Shown: positions 1 to 7,238, numbered from the stretch's first letter. The stretch is 32,235 nucleotides of DNA from Litoribacterium kuwaitense (GCF_011058155.1 NZ_JAALFC010000038.1:1-32235); one strand, 5' to 3'. Numbers and translations: made by a program. The notes: generated by a model not told the origin, from the sequence alone.

Positions 1-775
1 GCACAAATTCCCGTTCGAGCAACGGCAAGACGACGTGACCACCACCGAACACGAACGACCCCGCCCGATAAAACATATCGCTTAGCGCGAGCCATGATGC
101 GTCCATGACATTGCGAAGTAACGGAAACGCGATGAGAAAACCGACAAACAAAGTCAGACAAATGGCCCCTGCTCGTTTTGTCAGCAACGGACGGCTTGCC
201 TGATCGTCCGATGCTTCAGACGCTGTTTTACGAAACATGACAATCCCTGCAATCGCCGCAAGCAAGATGACAATCACTTGTGACCACGCCGTTTGCCATA
301 GCAAGATAATCGCTAGTGACAGCACTGCAATCGTTTGTCTTGGGACATCAGGCGTCAATTTTTTCGCCATTCCAAACACAGCATGCGCAACGACCGCGAC
401 CGCCACAAGCTTTAACCCATGAATCCAGCCGGCGTCACCGAGGTTCCATTCCGTATACATATAAGCAAATCCGATGAGTAAAAAAACAGACGGTAGCGTA
501 AAGCCGGCGAAGGAAGCGAGTCCCCCAATAATCCCGCCACGGGTCAGCCCGACCGCCATCCCAACCTGACTGCTTGCAGGTCCAGGGAGAAACTGACACA
601 AGGCGACGACATCGGCATATGTTTTTTCATCCAGCCACTTTTTCCGGCGAACATATTCTTCATGGAAGAAACCTAGATGAGCAGCTGGACCGCCAAACGA
701 CGTGACCCCTAATCTGAGTGATACGAGAAATAATGACAGCCACACACGCCACCTACTCACAGCTGTTGTCGACAT
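1..775 (-). CDS. chrA: Chromate transporter ChrA family, C-terminus beyond the window
   Basis: This is a polytopic inner-membrane transporter of the CHR family, which exports chromate. The reading frame is open from the start to the window edge, giving about 258 residues of a family that is usually near 390 residues as a two-domain protein. The first domain is complete and carries the FGGP signature about 25 residues in and a PGP motif in the LPGPASSQVG segment. The second domain begins near the edge with the repeat signature FGGGHVVLPLLE. The start at 775 is preferred; another in-frame ATG at 787 directly abuts the purine-rich GAGAGGGG, leaving no spacing. The gene lies 29 bp downstream of a PadR regulator on the same strand and is probably co-transcribed with it. 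PadR control of chrA is known in Bacillaceae; the substrate here is inferred from the family. Confidence 0.9.
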   Translation of the reverse strand, partial: MSTTAVSRWRVWLSLFLVSLRLGVTSFGGPAAHLGFFHEEYVRRKKWLDEKTYADVVALCQFLPGPASSQVGMAVGLTRGGIIGGLASFAGFTLPSVFLLIGFAYMYTEWNLGDAGWIHGLKLVAVAVVAHAVFGMAKKLTPDVPRQTIAVLSLAIILLWQTAWSQVIVILLAAIAGIVMFRKTASEASDDQASRPLLTKRAGAICLTLFVGFLIAFPLLRNVMDASWLALSDMFYRAGSFVFGGGHVVLPLLEREFV

Positions 776-804
776 TTTTTGAATCATCCCCTCTCTCAAG
801 TTCG

Positions 805-1110
805 TTATTTAATCTCTTTAAAAAGCTCATATGCCTTCTTCCGAGCTTCTTCAAGTACGATCGCCCCTGCTTCAGTCGCTGTATAATATTTACGAACCTT
901 TCCGGCGACTGTTTGGTTTTCTCGATGCAGCAAGCCATCTGCTTCCATGCCGTGCAAAATCGGATAAAGTGTTCCAGCACTGATCGTATATCCGTGTTCG
1001 CGAAGCTCTTCAAGCATCCAGGCTCCATAAATCGGATGCTCTTGTGCATGATGAAGAATATGAATATGAATAAAGCCAAGGAAGAGCTTGCGTAAGATGC
1101 GATCCTCCAT
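805..1110 (-). CDS. PadR family transcriptional regulator
   Basis: This is a 101-residue single-domain winged-helix protein, the usual size for short PadR regulators. The signature is the segment GAWMLEELREHGYTISAGTLYPILHGMEADGLL (residues about 29-61; key residues Y40, GTLYP) followed by a beta-wing with RKYYTATEAG. The C-terminal helix ending KKAYELFKEIK would be the dimerisation helix. The start ATG has AGGAGGGG just upstream. It precedes chrA on the same strand with a 29-bp gap, so it is the first gene of a probable two-gene unit. It probably represses its own promoter through the dyad that overlaps the -10. The inducer cannot be read from sequence; chromate is the obvious guess from the partner gene. 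Confidence 0.93.
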   Translation of the reverse strand: MEDRILRKLFLGFIHIHILHHAQEHPIYGAWMLEELREHGYTISAGTLYPILHGMEADGLLHRENQTVAGKVRKYYTATEAGAIVLEEARKKAYELFKEIK

Positions 1111-1132
1111 AAAACCCCTCCTATCGGATTTC

Positions 1133-1170
1133 GATATCGGAATTCTATATCAATAAAAGTATCCTGTCAA
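1133..1170 (-). promoter_or_regulatory. Promoter of padR-chrA with a dyad operator over the -10
   Basis: On the minus strand there is a consensus -35 TTGACA (1170-1165), a 17-bp spacer and a -10 TAGAAT (1147-1142). An imperfect 19-bp dyad at 1133-1151, GATATCGGAATTCTATATC, has matching outer arms GATAT and ATATC and covers the -10. A second related block (TATCGGATTT) follows immediately. Placement over the -10 suggests autorepression by the PadR protein, which is inference. Confidence 0.7.
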
Positions 1171-1278
1171 CGATATGTTCACACATTTACAAATATTTAA
1201 TAGTGAACACATCCGCTACCATTATTCAACGTTGACAGCTTGTGAATGATCGCTTTACTGCAGCTAGCTGTTGCATGA

Positions 1279-2594
1279 TCATTTTTTGGAAAGTGTAGCT
1301 AATGCCTGTTCCGCATTGATTAAACCATGCCCCTCCGTCGAGGAAGGCAATTCCATCGTTTCACAAGACTGACAGAGGAGCGTTTTCAGCTCATCTGGGG
1401 TTAACGCAGGCGCCTTTTCTAACAGCTGTGCAGCAATACCAGCAACGATCGGTGTTGCCATAGACGTGCCTGTCGCATTAAAATACGCACCATCGCGCCG
1501 ATCCCGCTGCCCGAATTTATCTTGAAAGGAACGCGGGGCTCGCAGAGATATAATATTCACACCTGGAGCGATCACATCCGGCTTCAGCGCACCATGAATA
1601 GTCGGCCCACGGCTAGAAAACGCCGCTACCCCCTCCTTTAATCTTCCTTCACCTGCACCAACCGTTACAACAGTAGAGCTGATGCCTGGTGTCGCCACTG
1701 TTCCCAGCCCTGGACCTTCATTACCAGCCGCCGTCACGACAAAAATACCCGCAGCCCACGCCCGTTCTACCGCCTGCACAACTGGATCTTCGTCAGGCGG
1801 CTCTAGCGCCTGAGAGCCGATCGACATAGACAAAATACGAATGCGATATATGTCTTTATGTTCAATACACCAATCAATACCGGAAATAACATCCGATAAA
1901 GCACCATGCCCGTATCGATTCAGCACTTTCACGACGACTAAATTCGCGTTCGGTGCAATGCCTTGATAGCGTCCCGCCGAACAGCGTCCATCCGCAGCAA
2001 TACAGCCTGCACAATGTGTCCCATGCCCATTATCATCATAGGGCACCGTGCGATGGCGGACGTAATCTTTAAAGGCCAGGACACATTCACCTGGCTCGCC
2101 TAAATCTGGATGCGGAAAAACCCTGTATCAACGATAGCGACCGTCACACCCTTCCCACTCAACCCAGATTCACGCAAACGATGGGCGTGGACGTGATGTG
2201 CGGCACGGTCCATTAAGACGGACATCGATCGGTCTAAATAGATCTTATTAATTAACTTACATTGATGGCAAAGCTGTTCCACTTCGTCCATCGACAGCCT
2301 TAATGCACATCCATTCATTTGCGGTAACAGCCTCCGCTGACGCTTGATATACTTTTCCCCTAGCTTTTGCTTGAGCGTATTTAGACCAGATTCATAGCCT
2401 TCTTCGGTAAATTGCACGATGACATCAACCCGCTTGCTTTTTTTGAGCCAATGATCCATCAAGCGATGAAAAATGCACGGAACTAAACGCATTGGATGGT
2501 AAAGTCTAACCATCTGCCGTTTCAGACGCCTGTCCAACAAATGGCCATACGTACGAACAGATTGGATCATTGAATAAGATGAATACACGATCAT
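1279..2594 (-). pseudogene. aprX: AprX-type intracellular subtilisin-like serine protease, frameshifted
   Basis: Two adjacent frames together encode a complete S8 peptidase close in length (about 438 residues once corrected) to Bacillus subtilis AprX. The upstream frame begins at ATG 2594, behind GGAGGAGG, with the AprX-like N-terminus MIVYSSYSMIQSVR, and carries the catalytic Asp in VAIVDTG. It then reads out of frame and stops at 2100. The downstream frame supplies the catalytic His in DDNGHGTHCAG, the oxyanion Asn in AAGNEGPG and the catalytic Ser in GTSMATP. Adding one base in the GGGTTTTT tract (plus-strand 2116-2123) restores FPHPDLGEPGE and joins the frames. A longer in-frame ATG at 2666 has no good ribosome site. 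There is no signal peptide, so the product would be cytoplasmic. The one-base loss may be real, phase-variable or a sequencing error; as written, no complete catalytic triad is made. Confidence 0.9.
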
Positions 2595-2666
2595 TTGCCT
2601 CCTCCAGTCATTTATCAGCACTTTATGCCGGAGGGGATTCATTCGAAGCGGTGTTTGTCCAGCCAT

Positions 2667-2871
2667 TTACTGTAATATAGAAAAAGATTGCTCAAATGCT
2701 CGAGAAACCGAGATAATGCCGTTGACAACCATCAACGTTTAAACGTACCATTGATTCATATCCAATAATTTTTCCAAAATTCTCTGATCAACAAAGATAT
2801 CTTTAACAGATAGACAAAGTGATTTTGTCTACACTACATCACATGGAAGCTTTCGCGATCAATTTTTTCTA
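2667..2871. other. Intergenic stretch upstream of aprX, with a short inverted repeat
   Basis: No coding signal is seen. The only structure is a 7-bp inverted repeat at 2812-2830, AGACAAA / TTTGTCT around a 5-base loop. It is shared with the flank of the repeat copy near 25,285-25,410 and may be the left boundary of that repeat element. The aprX promoter must lie here or in the repeat, but no consensus pair stands out. Confidence 0.5.
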
Positions 2872-3513
2872 CAGCCTGGGTTGAAAACGCTTGGCAGACT
2901 AGGCGCGACAGCGAGCGAAGACGCCGATTTGAACACCTTGTTCATGAGCCGACGAGCGAGCCAGGAAACGACGGATGCGAGCGTTTGTCAACAGCTCATC
3001 CTCAGCCTGGCTTGAAAACGCTTGGCAGACTAGGCGCGACAGCGAGCGAAGACACGATTTGAACACCTTGTTCATGAGCGGACGAGCGAGCCAAGCAACG
3101 ACGGATGCGAGCGTTTGTCAACAGCTCATCCTCAGCCTGGTTTGAAAACGCTTGGCAGACTAGGCGCGACGGTGAGCGAAGACGCGATTTAAACACCTTG
3201 TTCATGAGCGGACGAGCGAGCCAAGCAACGACGGATGCGAGCGTTTGTCAACAGCTCATCCTCAGCCTGGCTTGAAAACGCTTGGCAGACTAGGCGCGAC
3301 GGTGAGCGAAGACGCGATTTGAACACCTTGTTCATGAGCGGACGAGCGAGCCAAGCAACGACGGATGCGAGCGTTTGTCAACAGCTCATCCTCAGCCTGG
3401 CTTGAAAACGCTTGGCAGGCTAGGCGCGACGGTGAGCGAAGACGCGATTTGAACACCTTGTTCATGAGCGGACGAGCGAGCCAAGCAACGACGGATGCGA
3501 GCGTTTGTCAACA
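2872..3513. repeat. Five-copy tandem array of a ~130-bp repeat
   Basis: Copies begin at 2872, 3003, 3133, 3263 and 3393, each starting CAGCCTGG and followed by TTGAAAACGCTTGGCAG. Spacings are 131, 130, 130 and 130 bp. The copies differ at only a few positions: an extra C in copy 1, ACAGCGAG versus ACGGTGAG, and CTTG versus TTTG. The last copy ends in ACAGGCTG rather than ACAGCTCATCCT. There are no unique spacers between copies, so this is not a CRISPR array. Open frames of 67 codons on the minus strand recur in register with the copies and look like by-products of the repeat. The array ends 54 bp before the asparaginase start, so any promoter of that operon lies in or before the array. Confidence 0.95.
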
Positions 3514-3566
3514 GGCTGATCTTAAAAATAGGTCACAACACCAAAGACTGAGAGGGGACCACAACA

Positions 3567-4574
3567 ATGGAAACACCTATCCTTGTAAAAGAATGGCGCG
3601 GTCAAACACTTGAAAACATTCATCACGGACTCATTTGCGGCATCGATCGTAATGGATCTGTTATTTTTCAGCAAGGCGACATCGACACACCGATCTTTTA
3701 CCGCTCCGCATTAAAGCCGATTCAAGCCATTCCTGTGTTTGAGTCCAATGTATTTGAAGAGTACAACATCAGCGACAAAGAAGCTGCCTTGTGCACCGCT
3801 TCACAGCGCGGAGAATCCTATCATCAAGAAGCTTTGCAATCGCTGTTAAAGAAGTGGGGGCTTGATGAGGAAACACTCGTATGTAATGCATCACACCCTT
3901 TAAATGACGCACCGAAAGCTGAAAGCATTGCGAAGCATGAGCCGAAGCGAAAGCTGTATCACAACTGTGCAGGAAAGCACCTTGGATTACTCGCTGCTTC
4001 TCGAGCAAACGGTTGGTCAATGGAAGGATATGATCAGCTTGATCACCCTGTTCAACAGCGTATTCTTGAAGCGCTCGCTGAATTGACAGAGATGAAAACA
4101 GAAGATATTGAAACCGGTGTTGACGGCTGTGGCGTCCCTGTGTTTGCTGTACCTTTAAAACAAATGGCTTTGTCATATTTGAAATTTGCCGTGCCTGAAC
4201 TCATTGAGGACGAGCATCTACGCCAAACCGTCACGTCCATTGGCAACGTCATGAATGCACATCCTGAAATCGTTGCCTCACACGATTTTATTTGTACAGC
4301 GCTTTTAGAAGACGACAATATCGTCGCTAAAGGAGGCGCACAAGGCGTATACTGTTTTTCATTGCGCAAAGAACAACAAGCATTTGCCTTAAAAGTGTTA
4401 AGTGGTCATGAGCACGTATGGCCGCAAATTGTTGCTGCTCTTTTAGAGCACATCAACTATGACAATCCAGCAACCATTGAACGCCTGAAAGCGCTCGGCT
4501 CGCTCGAAATCACAAACGATGCTGGCGTACCTGCAGGCCATCGAACAGTACATATTGAAAACGGAGGTGCATAA
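3567..4574 (+). CDS. Asparaginase, Asparaginase_II (AnsA/ReAV-like) family
   Basis: The 335-residue protein belongs to the Asparaginase_II family, the thermolabile rhizobial AnsA type, unrelated to the E. coli asparaginases. It is expected to hydrolyse L-asparagine to aspartate and ammonia in the cytoplasm. Family active-site residues are visible: S47 and K50 in FYRSALKP, C134 in HNCAGKH and C188 in GVDGCGVP, matching Ser48, Lys51, Cys135 and Cys189 of the Rhizobium etli enzyme. The start ATG follows AGAGGGG at normal distance. It is the first gene of a three-gene unit; its stop codon sits two bases before the cutC GTG and its last codons contain the cutC ribosome site. No promoter is obvious because the 130-bp repeat array lies directly upstream. 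Confidence 0.9.
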   Translation: METPILVKEWRGQTLENIHHGLICGIDRNGSVIFQQGDIDTPIFYRSALKPIQAIPVFESNVFEEYNISDKEAALCTASQRGESYHQEALQSLLKKWGLDEETLVCNASHPLNDAPKAESIAKHEPKRKLYHNCAGKHLGLLAASRANGWSMEGYDQLDHPVQQRILEALAELTEMKTEDIETGVDGCGVPVFAVPLKQMALSYLKFAVPELIEDEHLRQTVTSIGNVMNAHPEIVASHDFICTALLEDDNIVAKGGAQGVYCFSLRKEQQAFALKVLSGHEHVWPQIVAALLEHINYDNPATIERLKALGSLEITNDAGVPAGHRTVHIENGGA

Positions 4575-4576
4575 GC

Positions 4577-5278
4577 GTGGCAACACCCCTTTTGGAAGTC
4601 ATTGCCCTGCTGCCTGAGGATGCAAAGCAGGCAGAAGCCGCCGGTGCTGATCGGCTTGAGCTCGTCACCGCTATGGGAGAAGGCGGGCTTACCCCGGCAC
4701 GTGGTGTCATTGAGGCAGTCACCCGCTCGGTAAGCATCCCTGTCAATGTTATGGTTCGCCCCCACAGCCGTTCCTTTCAGTACAGTGAGGAAGAGAAGGC
4801 GATCATTTTAGCGGATATTGAACACGCACGTGCTGCCGGTGCCGCAGGAATTGTTTTCGGTGCCCTCGACAGCGAAGGGAATGTGGACGTGCCATTTGCT
4901 GAAGATGTTATTCAAGCGGCAAACGGACTAAAAGTGACGTTTCATCGTGCCATCGACGCGGCGCGCGACCCAGTTATTTCCTTTCAAACACTATGCAAGC
5001 TAGGAGGCATCGACTCCGTTCTTACTTCAGGAGGCGCAAAAAGCGCTCTGCTCGGAAAAGAAAATCTTCAGGCTATGGTGGCAAGCGCTGCCAATAGTCA
5101 AGATGCTCCAGTCGTCATGCCTGGTGCAGGAATTGATAAGAACAACCTCAGCGAGCTCCATCAAGCGCTTCGAACCAGTGAATATCATATTGGCTCAGCA
5201 GCACGAAAAAACAGCTCTTTTACTGAAGCAATCGATGACGAAACGGTTCAAAAGATCAAAGCTATTTTAAAGGGGTGA
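4577..5278 (+). CDS. cutC: CutC family protein
   Basis: A 233-residue TIM-barrel protein of the CutC family, long annotated as copper homeostasis although the biochemical role in bacteria is unproven. Family features visible include LLEVIALLPEDAKQAEAAGADRLEL at the N-terminus, the VMVRP segment, TFHRAID in the middle and a GGA-containing loop (LTSGGAKSA). The start is GTG, with GGAGGTG seven bases upstream inside the end of the asparaginase gene. The length is normal for the family. Close packing implies co-transcription and translational coupling with the asparaginase. No copper-binding regulator or site is seen nearby, so the copper role is not supported by context. Confidence 0.92.
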   Translation: MATPLLEVIALLPEDAKQAEAAGADRLELVTAMGEGGLTPARGVIEAVTRSVSIPVNVMVRPHSRSFQYSEEEKAIILADIEHARAAGAAGIVFGALDSEGNVDVPFAEDVIQAANGLKVTFHRAIDAARDPVISFQTLCKLGGIDSVLTSGGAKSALLGKENLQAMVASAANSQDAPVVMPGAGIDKNNLSELHQALRTSEYHIGSAARKNSSFTEAIDDETVQKIKAILKG

Positions 5279-5284
5279 AAAACA

Positions 5285-5932
5285 TTGAATCGAACGGTGG
5301 TCGACAGACGTTCGTCCGTTCTCGGTGAGATTCAATTACAACAAAGAGGCATTCATTATGAAATTATCTACAATGGCACTTTTTTGATGGCTACCTATAA
5401 TGGGACATCTGAGCGAAAGCTCGTGCACACGGCCTTAAATACACAACATTCACCTAAACGCGTATTGATTGGGGGACTGGGTGTTGGTTTTTCTGTCAAC
5501 GAAGCTGTGCGATCAAATGATGTCAAGCACGTCGATGTCGTCGAAATTGATCCATGGATCATCGAATGGAATCGTACATATCTTAAAAACGTGAGCAATA
5601 CGAGCATGGATGATCCTCGGGTTCATGTCATTCAAAGTGATTTTTTAACTTGGCTCTCCAAAGCCATTGAAGAAACGTACGATGTGATTTGCTTAGACAT
5701 TGACAATGGACCAGATTGGACGGTCAGTACTGATAACAAAGCACTATACACCAACACCCACCTCGCCCAGCTAGCAAAACTGCTTAAGCCGGGCGGGGCT
5801 GTTTCAATATGGAGTGCTCAAGAAGCACCCTGGTTTGAACAGGCACTTCTAAAATATTTTAATAAGGTTCAAGTCATCCGCACACCTGTCCCCCGTGGCG
5901 ACGATGATTATATTTACTTAGCAGTTTTGTAG
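5285..5932 (+). CDS. Spermidine synthase-like SAM-binding protein
   Basis: A 215-residue Rossmann-fold protein related to spermidine synthases and other SAM-dependent methyltransferases. The nucleotide-binding glycine motif is VLIGGLGVGFS (about residues 60-70), followed by the acidic ribose-binding strand VDVVEIDPW and YDVICLDIDNGPDW. It lacks the full aminopropyltransferase N-terminal barrel and is shorter than typical SpeE (about 275 residues), so polyamine synthesis should not be assumed. The start is TTG, with AAAGGGGTG upstream overlapping the cutC stop, six bases away. It is the last gene of the asparaginase-cutC unit; no strong terminator was found after it. Confidence 0.85.
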   Translation: MNRTVVDRRSSVLGEIQLQQRGIHYEIIYNGTFLMATYNGTSERKLVHTALNTQHSPKRVLIGGLGVGFSVNEAVRSNDVKHVDVVEIDPWIIEWNRTYLKNVSNTSMDDPRVHVIQSDFLTWLSKAIEETYDVICLDIDNGPDWTVSTDNKALYTNTHLAQLAKLLKPGGAVSIWSAQEAPWFEQALLKYFNKVQVIRTPVPRGDDDYIYLAVL

Positions 5933-6086
5933 CATCCTCCTTTAATCGCTTTAGCAACAACGCTTCAGAAAACAAGTGTGAATAAAGTCGGCAAACTGAA
6001 GTCAATATTAAGAAATAAAATCATGAAGAGTATGAAGCAGTGAAAACTTGATAATAAATACGTTGATATTGGCAAACATTCACCCA

Positions 6087-6216
6087 AAACAGAAGAATAC
6101 TGGTTGAGAATGTCACTTTGTTGCTGAAACAAGAAAGAACCAGTGGAGAATGACACCTTATTGCTAAAACAGAGGGAAACTAGCTGAGAATAACAACTTT
6201 ATGCTAAACAATAGGG
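6087..6216. repeat. Degenerate 40-bp tandem repeat, three copies and a stub
   Basis: Three consecutive units of exactly 40 bp (6087-6126, 6127-6166, 6167-6206) align end to end. Each starts AAACA, has TGAGAAT or GGAGAAT in the centre and ends in TTGCTG, TTGCTA or ATGCTA. A short stub (AACAATAGGG) follows. Divergence between copies is substantial, so the array is old. It lies just upstream of the proposed antitoxin RNA promoter. Confidence 0.75.
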
Positions 6217-6233
6217 CTGTTCTGTGATATTAT
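6205..6233 (+). promoter_or_regulatory. Candidate promoter of the antisense (antitoxin) RNA
   Basis: An extended -10, TGATATTAT, lies at 6225-6233 (TG, one base, TATTAT). The -35 position (TAAACA, about 6205-6210) is weak and falls in the last unit of the 40-bp repeat. A start near 6240 would produce an RNA ending at the terminator at 6359-6373. Confidence 0.5.
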
Positions 6234-6239
6234 GTAGTT

Positions 6240-6373
6240 AAGATGGATATACTAAAAAGAGCCACAAGTGCTGGAACACTTGTGGCGTAAGCAATACAGG
6301 TTCCATAGTGGACCAGCCTAGCAGAAAAAGTAATCCGCATGAGCAGCTAACTCGATGGGCGGATTACTTTTTT
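6240..6373 (+). ncRNA. Putative type I antitoxin RNA, convergent with the small toxin gene
   Basis: The proposed ~130-nt RNA has a perfect 10-bp hairpin at 6261-6286 (GCCACAAGTG / CACTTGTGGC, 6-base loop). It ends with a 14-bp terminator stem, 6325-6338 with 6359-6372, running into Ts. The 3' part is complementary to the last codon, the stop and the 3' untranslated region of the toxin gene on the other strand. This convergent layout, with overlap confined to the 3' ends, is that of bsrG/SR4 and txpA/RatA in Bacillus subtilis. The RNA ends are inferred from promoter and terminator only. Confidence 0.6.
6325..6373. terminator. Bidirectional terminator shared by toxin mRNA and antisense RNA
   Basis: Complementary arms AAAAAGTAATCCGC (6325-6338) and GCGGATTACTTTTT (6359-6372) form a 14-bp stem with a 20-base loop that can itself pair as GAG/CTC. 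Both strands have a T-run after the stem. The toxin stop codon lies inside the arm. Confidence 0.8.
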
Positions 6374-6474
6374 CTTTGCGTTAGCAAGAAAATCAGTGTA
6401 GCAAATGACATCATTGTTCCGACAACAAGTCCGATCAATGCAATGACTAAAGAAATCATTTGATAGTCTGTCAT
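6364..6474 (-). CDS. Putative type I toxin, 36-aa holin-like (BsrG/TxpA-like) peptide
   Basis: A 36-residue peptide starts MTDYQMISLV, continues as one hydrophobic segment (about residues 7-31) and ends in a basic tail, TQRKK. Size, the MTxY start, the GL(V/I) mid-membrane motif and the T..KK end resemble B. subtilis BsrG and the holin-like toxin family. The ribosome site is very strong (AGGGGGGTG, seven bases before ATG) but lies in the arm of a hairpin (6481-6505). An extended -10 promoter sits about 60 bp upstream, and the gene ends in a terminator shared with an opposing RNA. Such peptides insert in the membrane and are silenced by the antisense RNA; that role is inferred from similarity and layout. 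The gene is below usual ORF-calling cut-offs. Confidence 0.75.
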   Translation of the reverse strand: MTDYQMISLVIALIGLVVGTMMSFATLIFLLTQRKK

Positions 6475-6480
6475 TTGTTA

Positions 6481-6505
6481 GCACCCCCCTTCTATAAAGG
6501 AGTGC
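6481..6505 (-). promoter_or_regulatory. Leader hairpin masking the toxin ribosome binding site
   Basis: In the toxin transcript, GCACTCCTT can pair with AAGGGGGGTGC across a short UAUAG loop, allowing a U-G pair or small bulge. The paired arm is the Shine-Dalgarno sequence itself. Sequestered ribosome sites are a known second safety layer in type I toxin mRNAs such as bsrG. Folding was done by eye. Confidence 0.6.
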
Positions 6506-6540
6506 CGATCCACCCATGAGTACCGTATATTGCTCTCACT

Positions 6541-6569
6541 ATTATAACATTTTTTTCATTTTATTGAAA
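6541..6569 (-). promoter_or_regulatory. Promoter of the small toxin gene
   Basis: The -10 is TATAAT (6546-6541) preceded by TG one base upstream, giving a perfect extended -10. A 17-bp spacer separates it from a partial -35, TTTCAA (6569-6564). Initiation near 6534 would give a leader of about 60 nt containing the ribosome-site hairpin. Confidence 0.65.
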
Positions 6570-6757
6570 AATAATCTTGAATGATTAGCTAGTTTTAGAT
6601 GTATATATAATCTCTCAACCAAAGGATATAACAACACTTTTTTTAAGGTCTTCTGAATATCTCTAGCATTTTCCAAACGACTGATAACCTTTACCATTTA
6701 ATCTAATATTTCTTGACTTTCCAGAATACATTTATTGCTTTTAATGTTAATTTGAAA
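6570..6757. other. AT-rich intergenic DNA, nothing recognised
   Basis: This stretch is AT-rich, has no open frame with a ribosome site, and shows no hairpin or repeat that could be supported. Confidence 0.5.
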
Positions 6758-7010
6758 TTAATCTCTTGATTGTGGCGATGCATCCTTACGAATCCTACTT
6801 TTATGGCTAATAAGGTATGGATCTATTCTTGGAACGTCTTTTTCCGTAGGAACGGCATGAATCAGATCTGCCAACCATGTAATCCCATTGGACATTCTTA
6901 ACGCTGATGAGTTATAACTCTTATCGAGATTTTTTCATCTATTTGAATTATTCCTTTAGCTAAGTACGCTGTATTGCCTCCGATTTAGTGCCACCATGCA
7001 CGATAACCAT
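6758..7010 (-). pseudogene. Decayed coding remnant of unknown family
   Basis: Protein-like sequence is spread over at least two minus-strand frames. The longest piece (6758-6895) reads MSNGITWLADLIHAVPTEKD and continues VPRIDPYLISHK. It extends upstream in frame to DKSYNSSALR, where a run of A (GATGAAAAAATC) appears to mark a frameshift into a preceding frame reading AYLAKGIIQIDEK. A possible original start is the ATG at 7010 behind AAAGGAG, whose own frame closes after 16 codons. The repaired product would be about 80-90 residues. I do not recognise the family. The LADLIHAVP segment is the kind of sequence seen in small immunity-type proteins, but that is only a suggestion. Confidence 0.45.
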
Positions 7011-7020
7011 CAAGCTCCTT

Positions 7021-7140
7021 TCCACAAAGTCAAAAAAGCGGCGCACCCGCATTTTCAGCCTGACTCACCAACACTTGAACGAGAAAATGGAAGATTAATA
7101 AGACGACGGGCGACGAATGCGAACGCTTGGCAACGGGCTG
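7021..7140 (+). repeat. Highly degenerate single copy of the 130-bp repeat
   Basis: CAGCCTG (7056-7062), TTGAAC, and then CGACGAATGCGAACGCTTGGCAAC with GGCTG (to 7140) occur in the same order as CAGCCTGG, TTGAA and CGACGGATGCGAGCGTTTGTCAAC in the array unit at 2872-3513. The middle is shortened. The alignment is by eye and less certain than the copy near 25,300. Confidence 0.45.
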
Positions 7141-7238
7141 GACATTTTGAACAAACTGTCACATGCTCTACAGAAGATTAAACTGGACGACCGTCTTCAT
7201 TTTTCCTTAAGATATAGAGTGAAAAGGAGCGAAGATAT

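Noticed and set aside
718-1095. ORFs overlapping padR in other frames
   Set aside because: They are shadows of the clear PadR coding sequence and lack ribosome sites or domains.
3002-3465. Two nearly identical 67-codon minus-strand frames inside the tandem array
   Set aside because: They recur in register with the repeat unit, have no ribosome site and no recognisable domain; they are most simply by-products of the repeat.
2872-3513. CRISPR array
   Set aside because: The repeating unit is about 130 bp with no unique spacers and no cas genes nearby.
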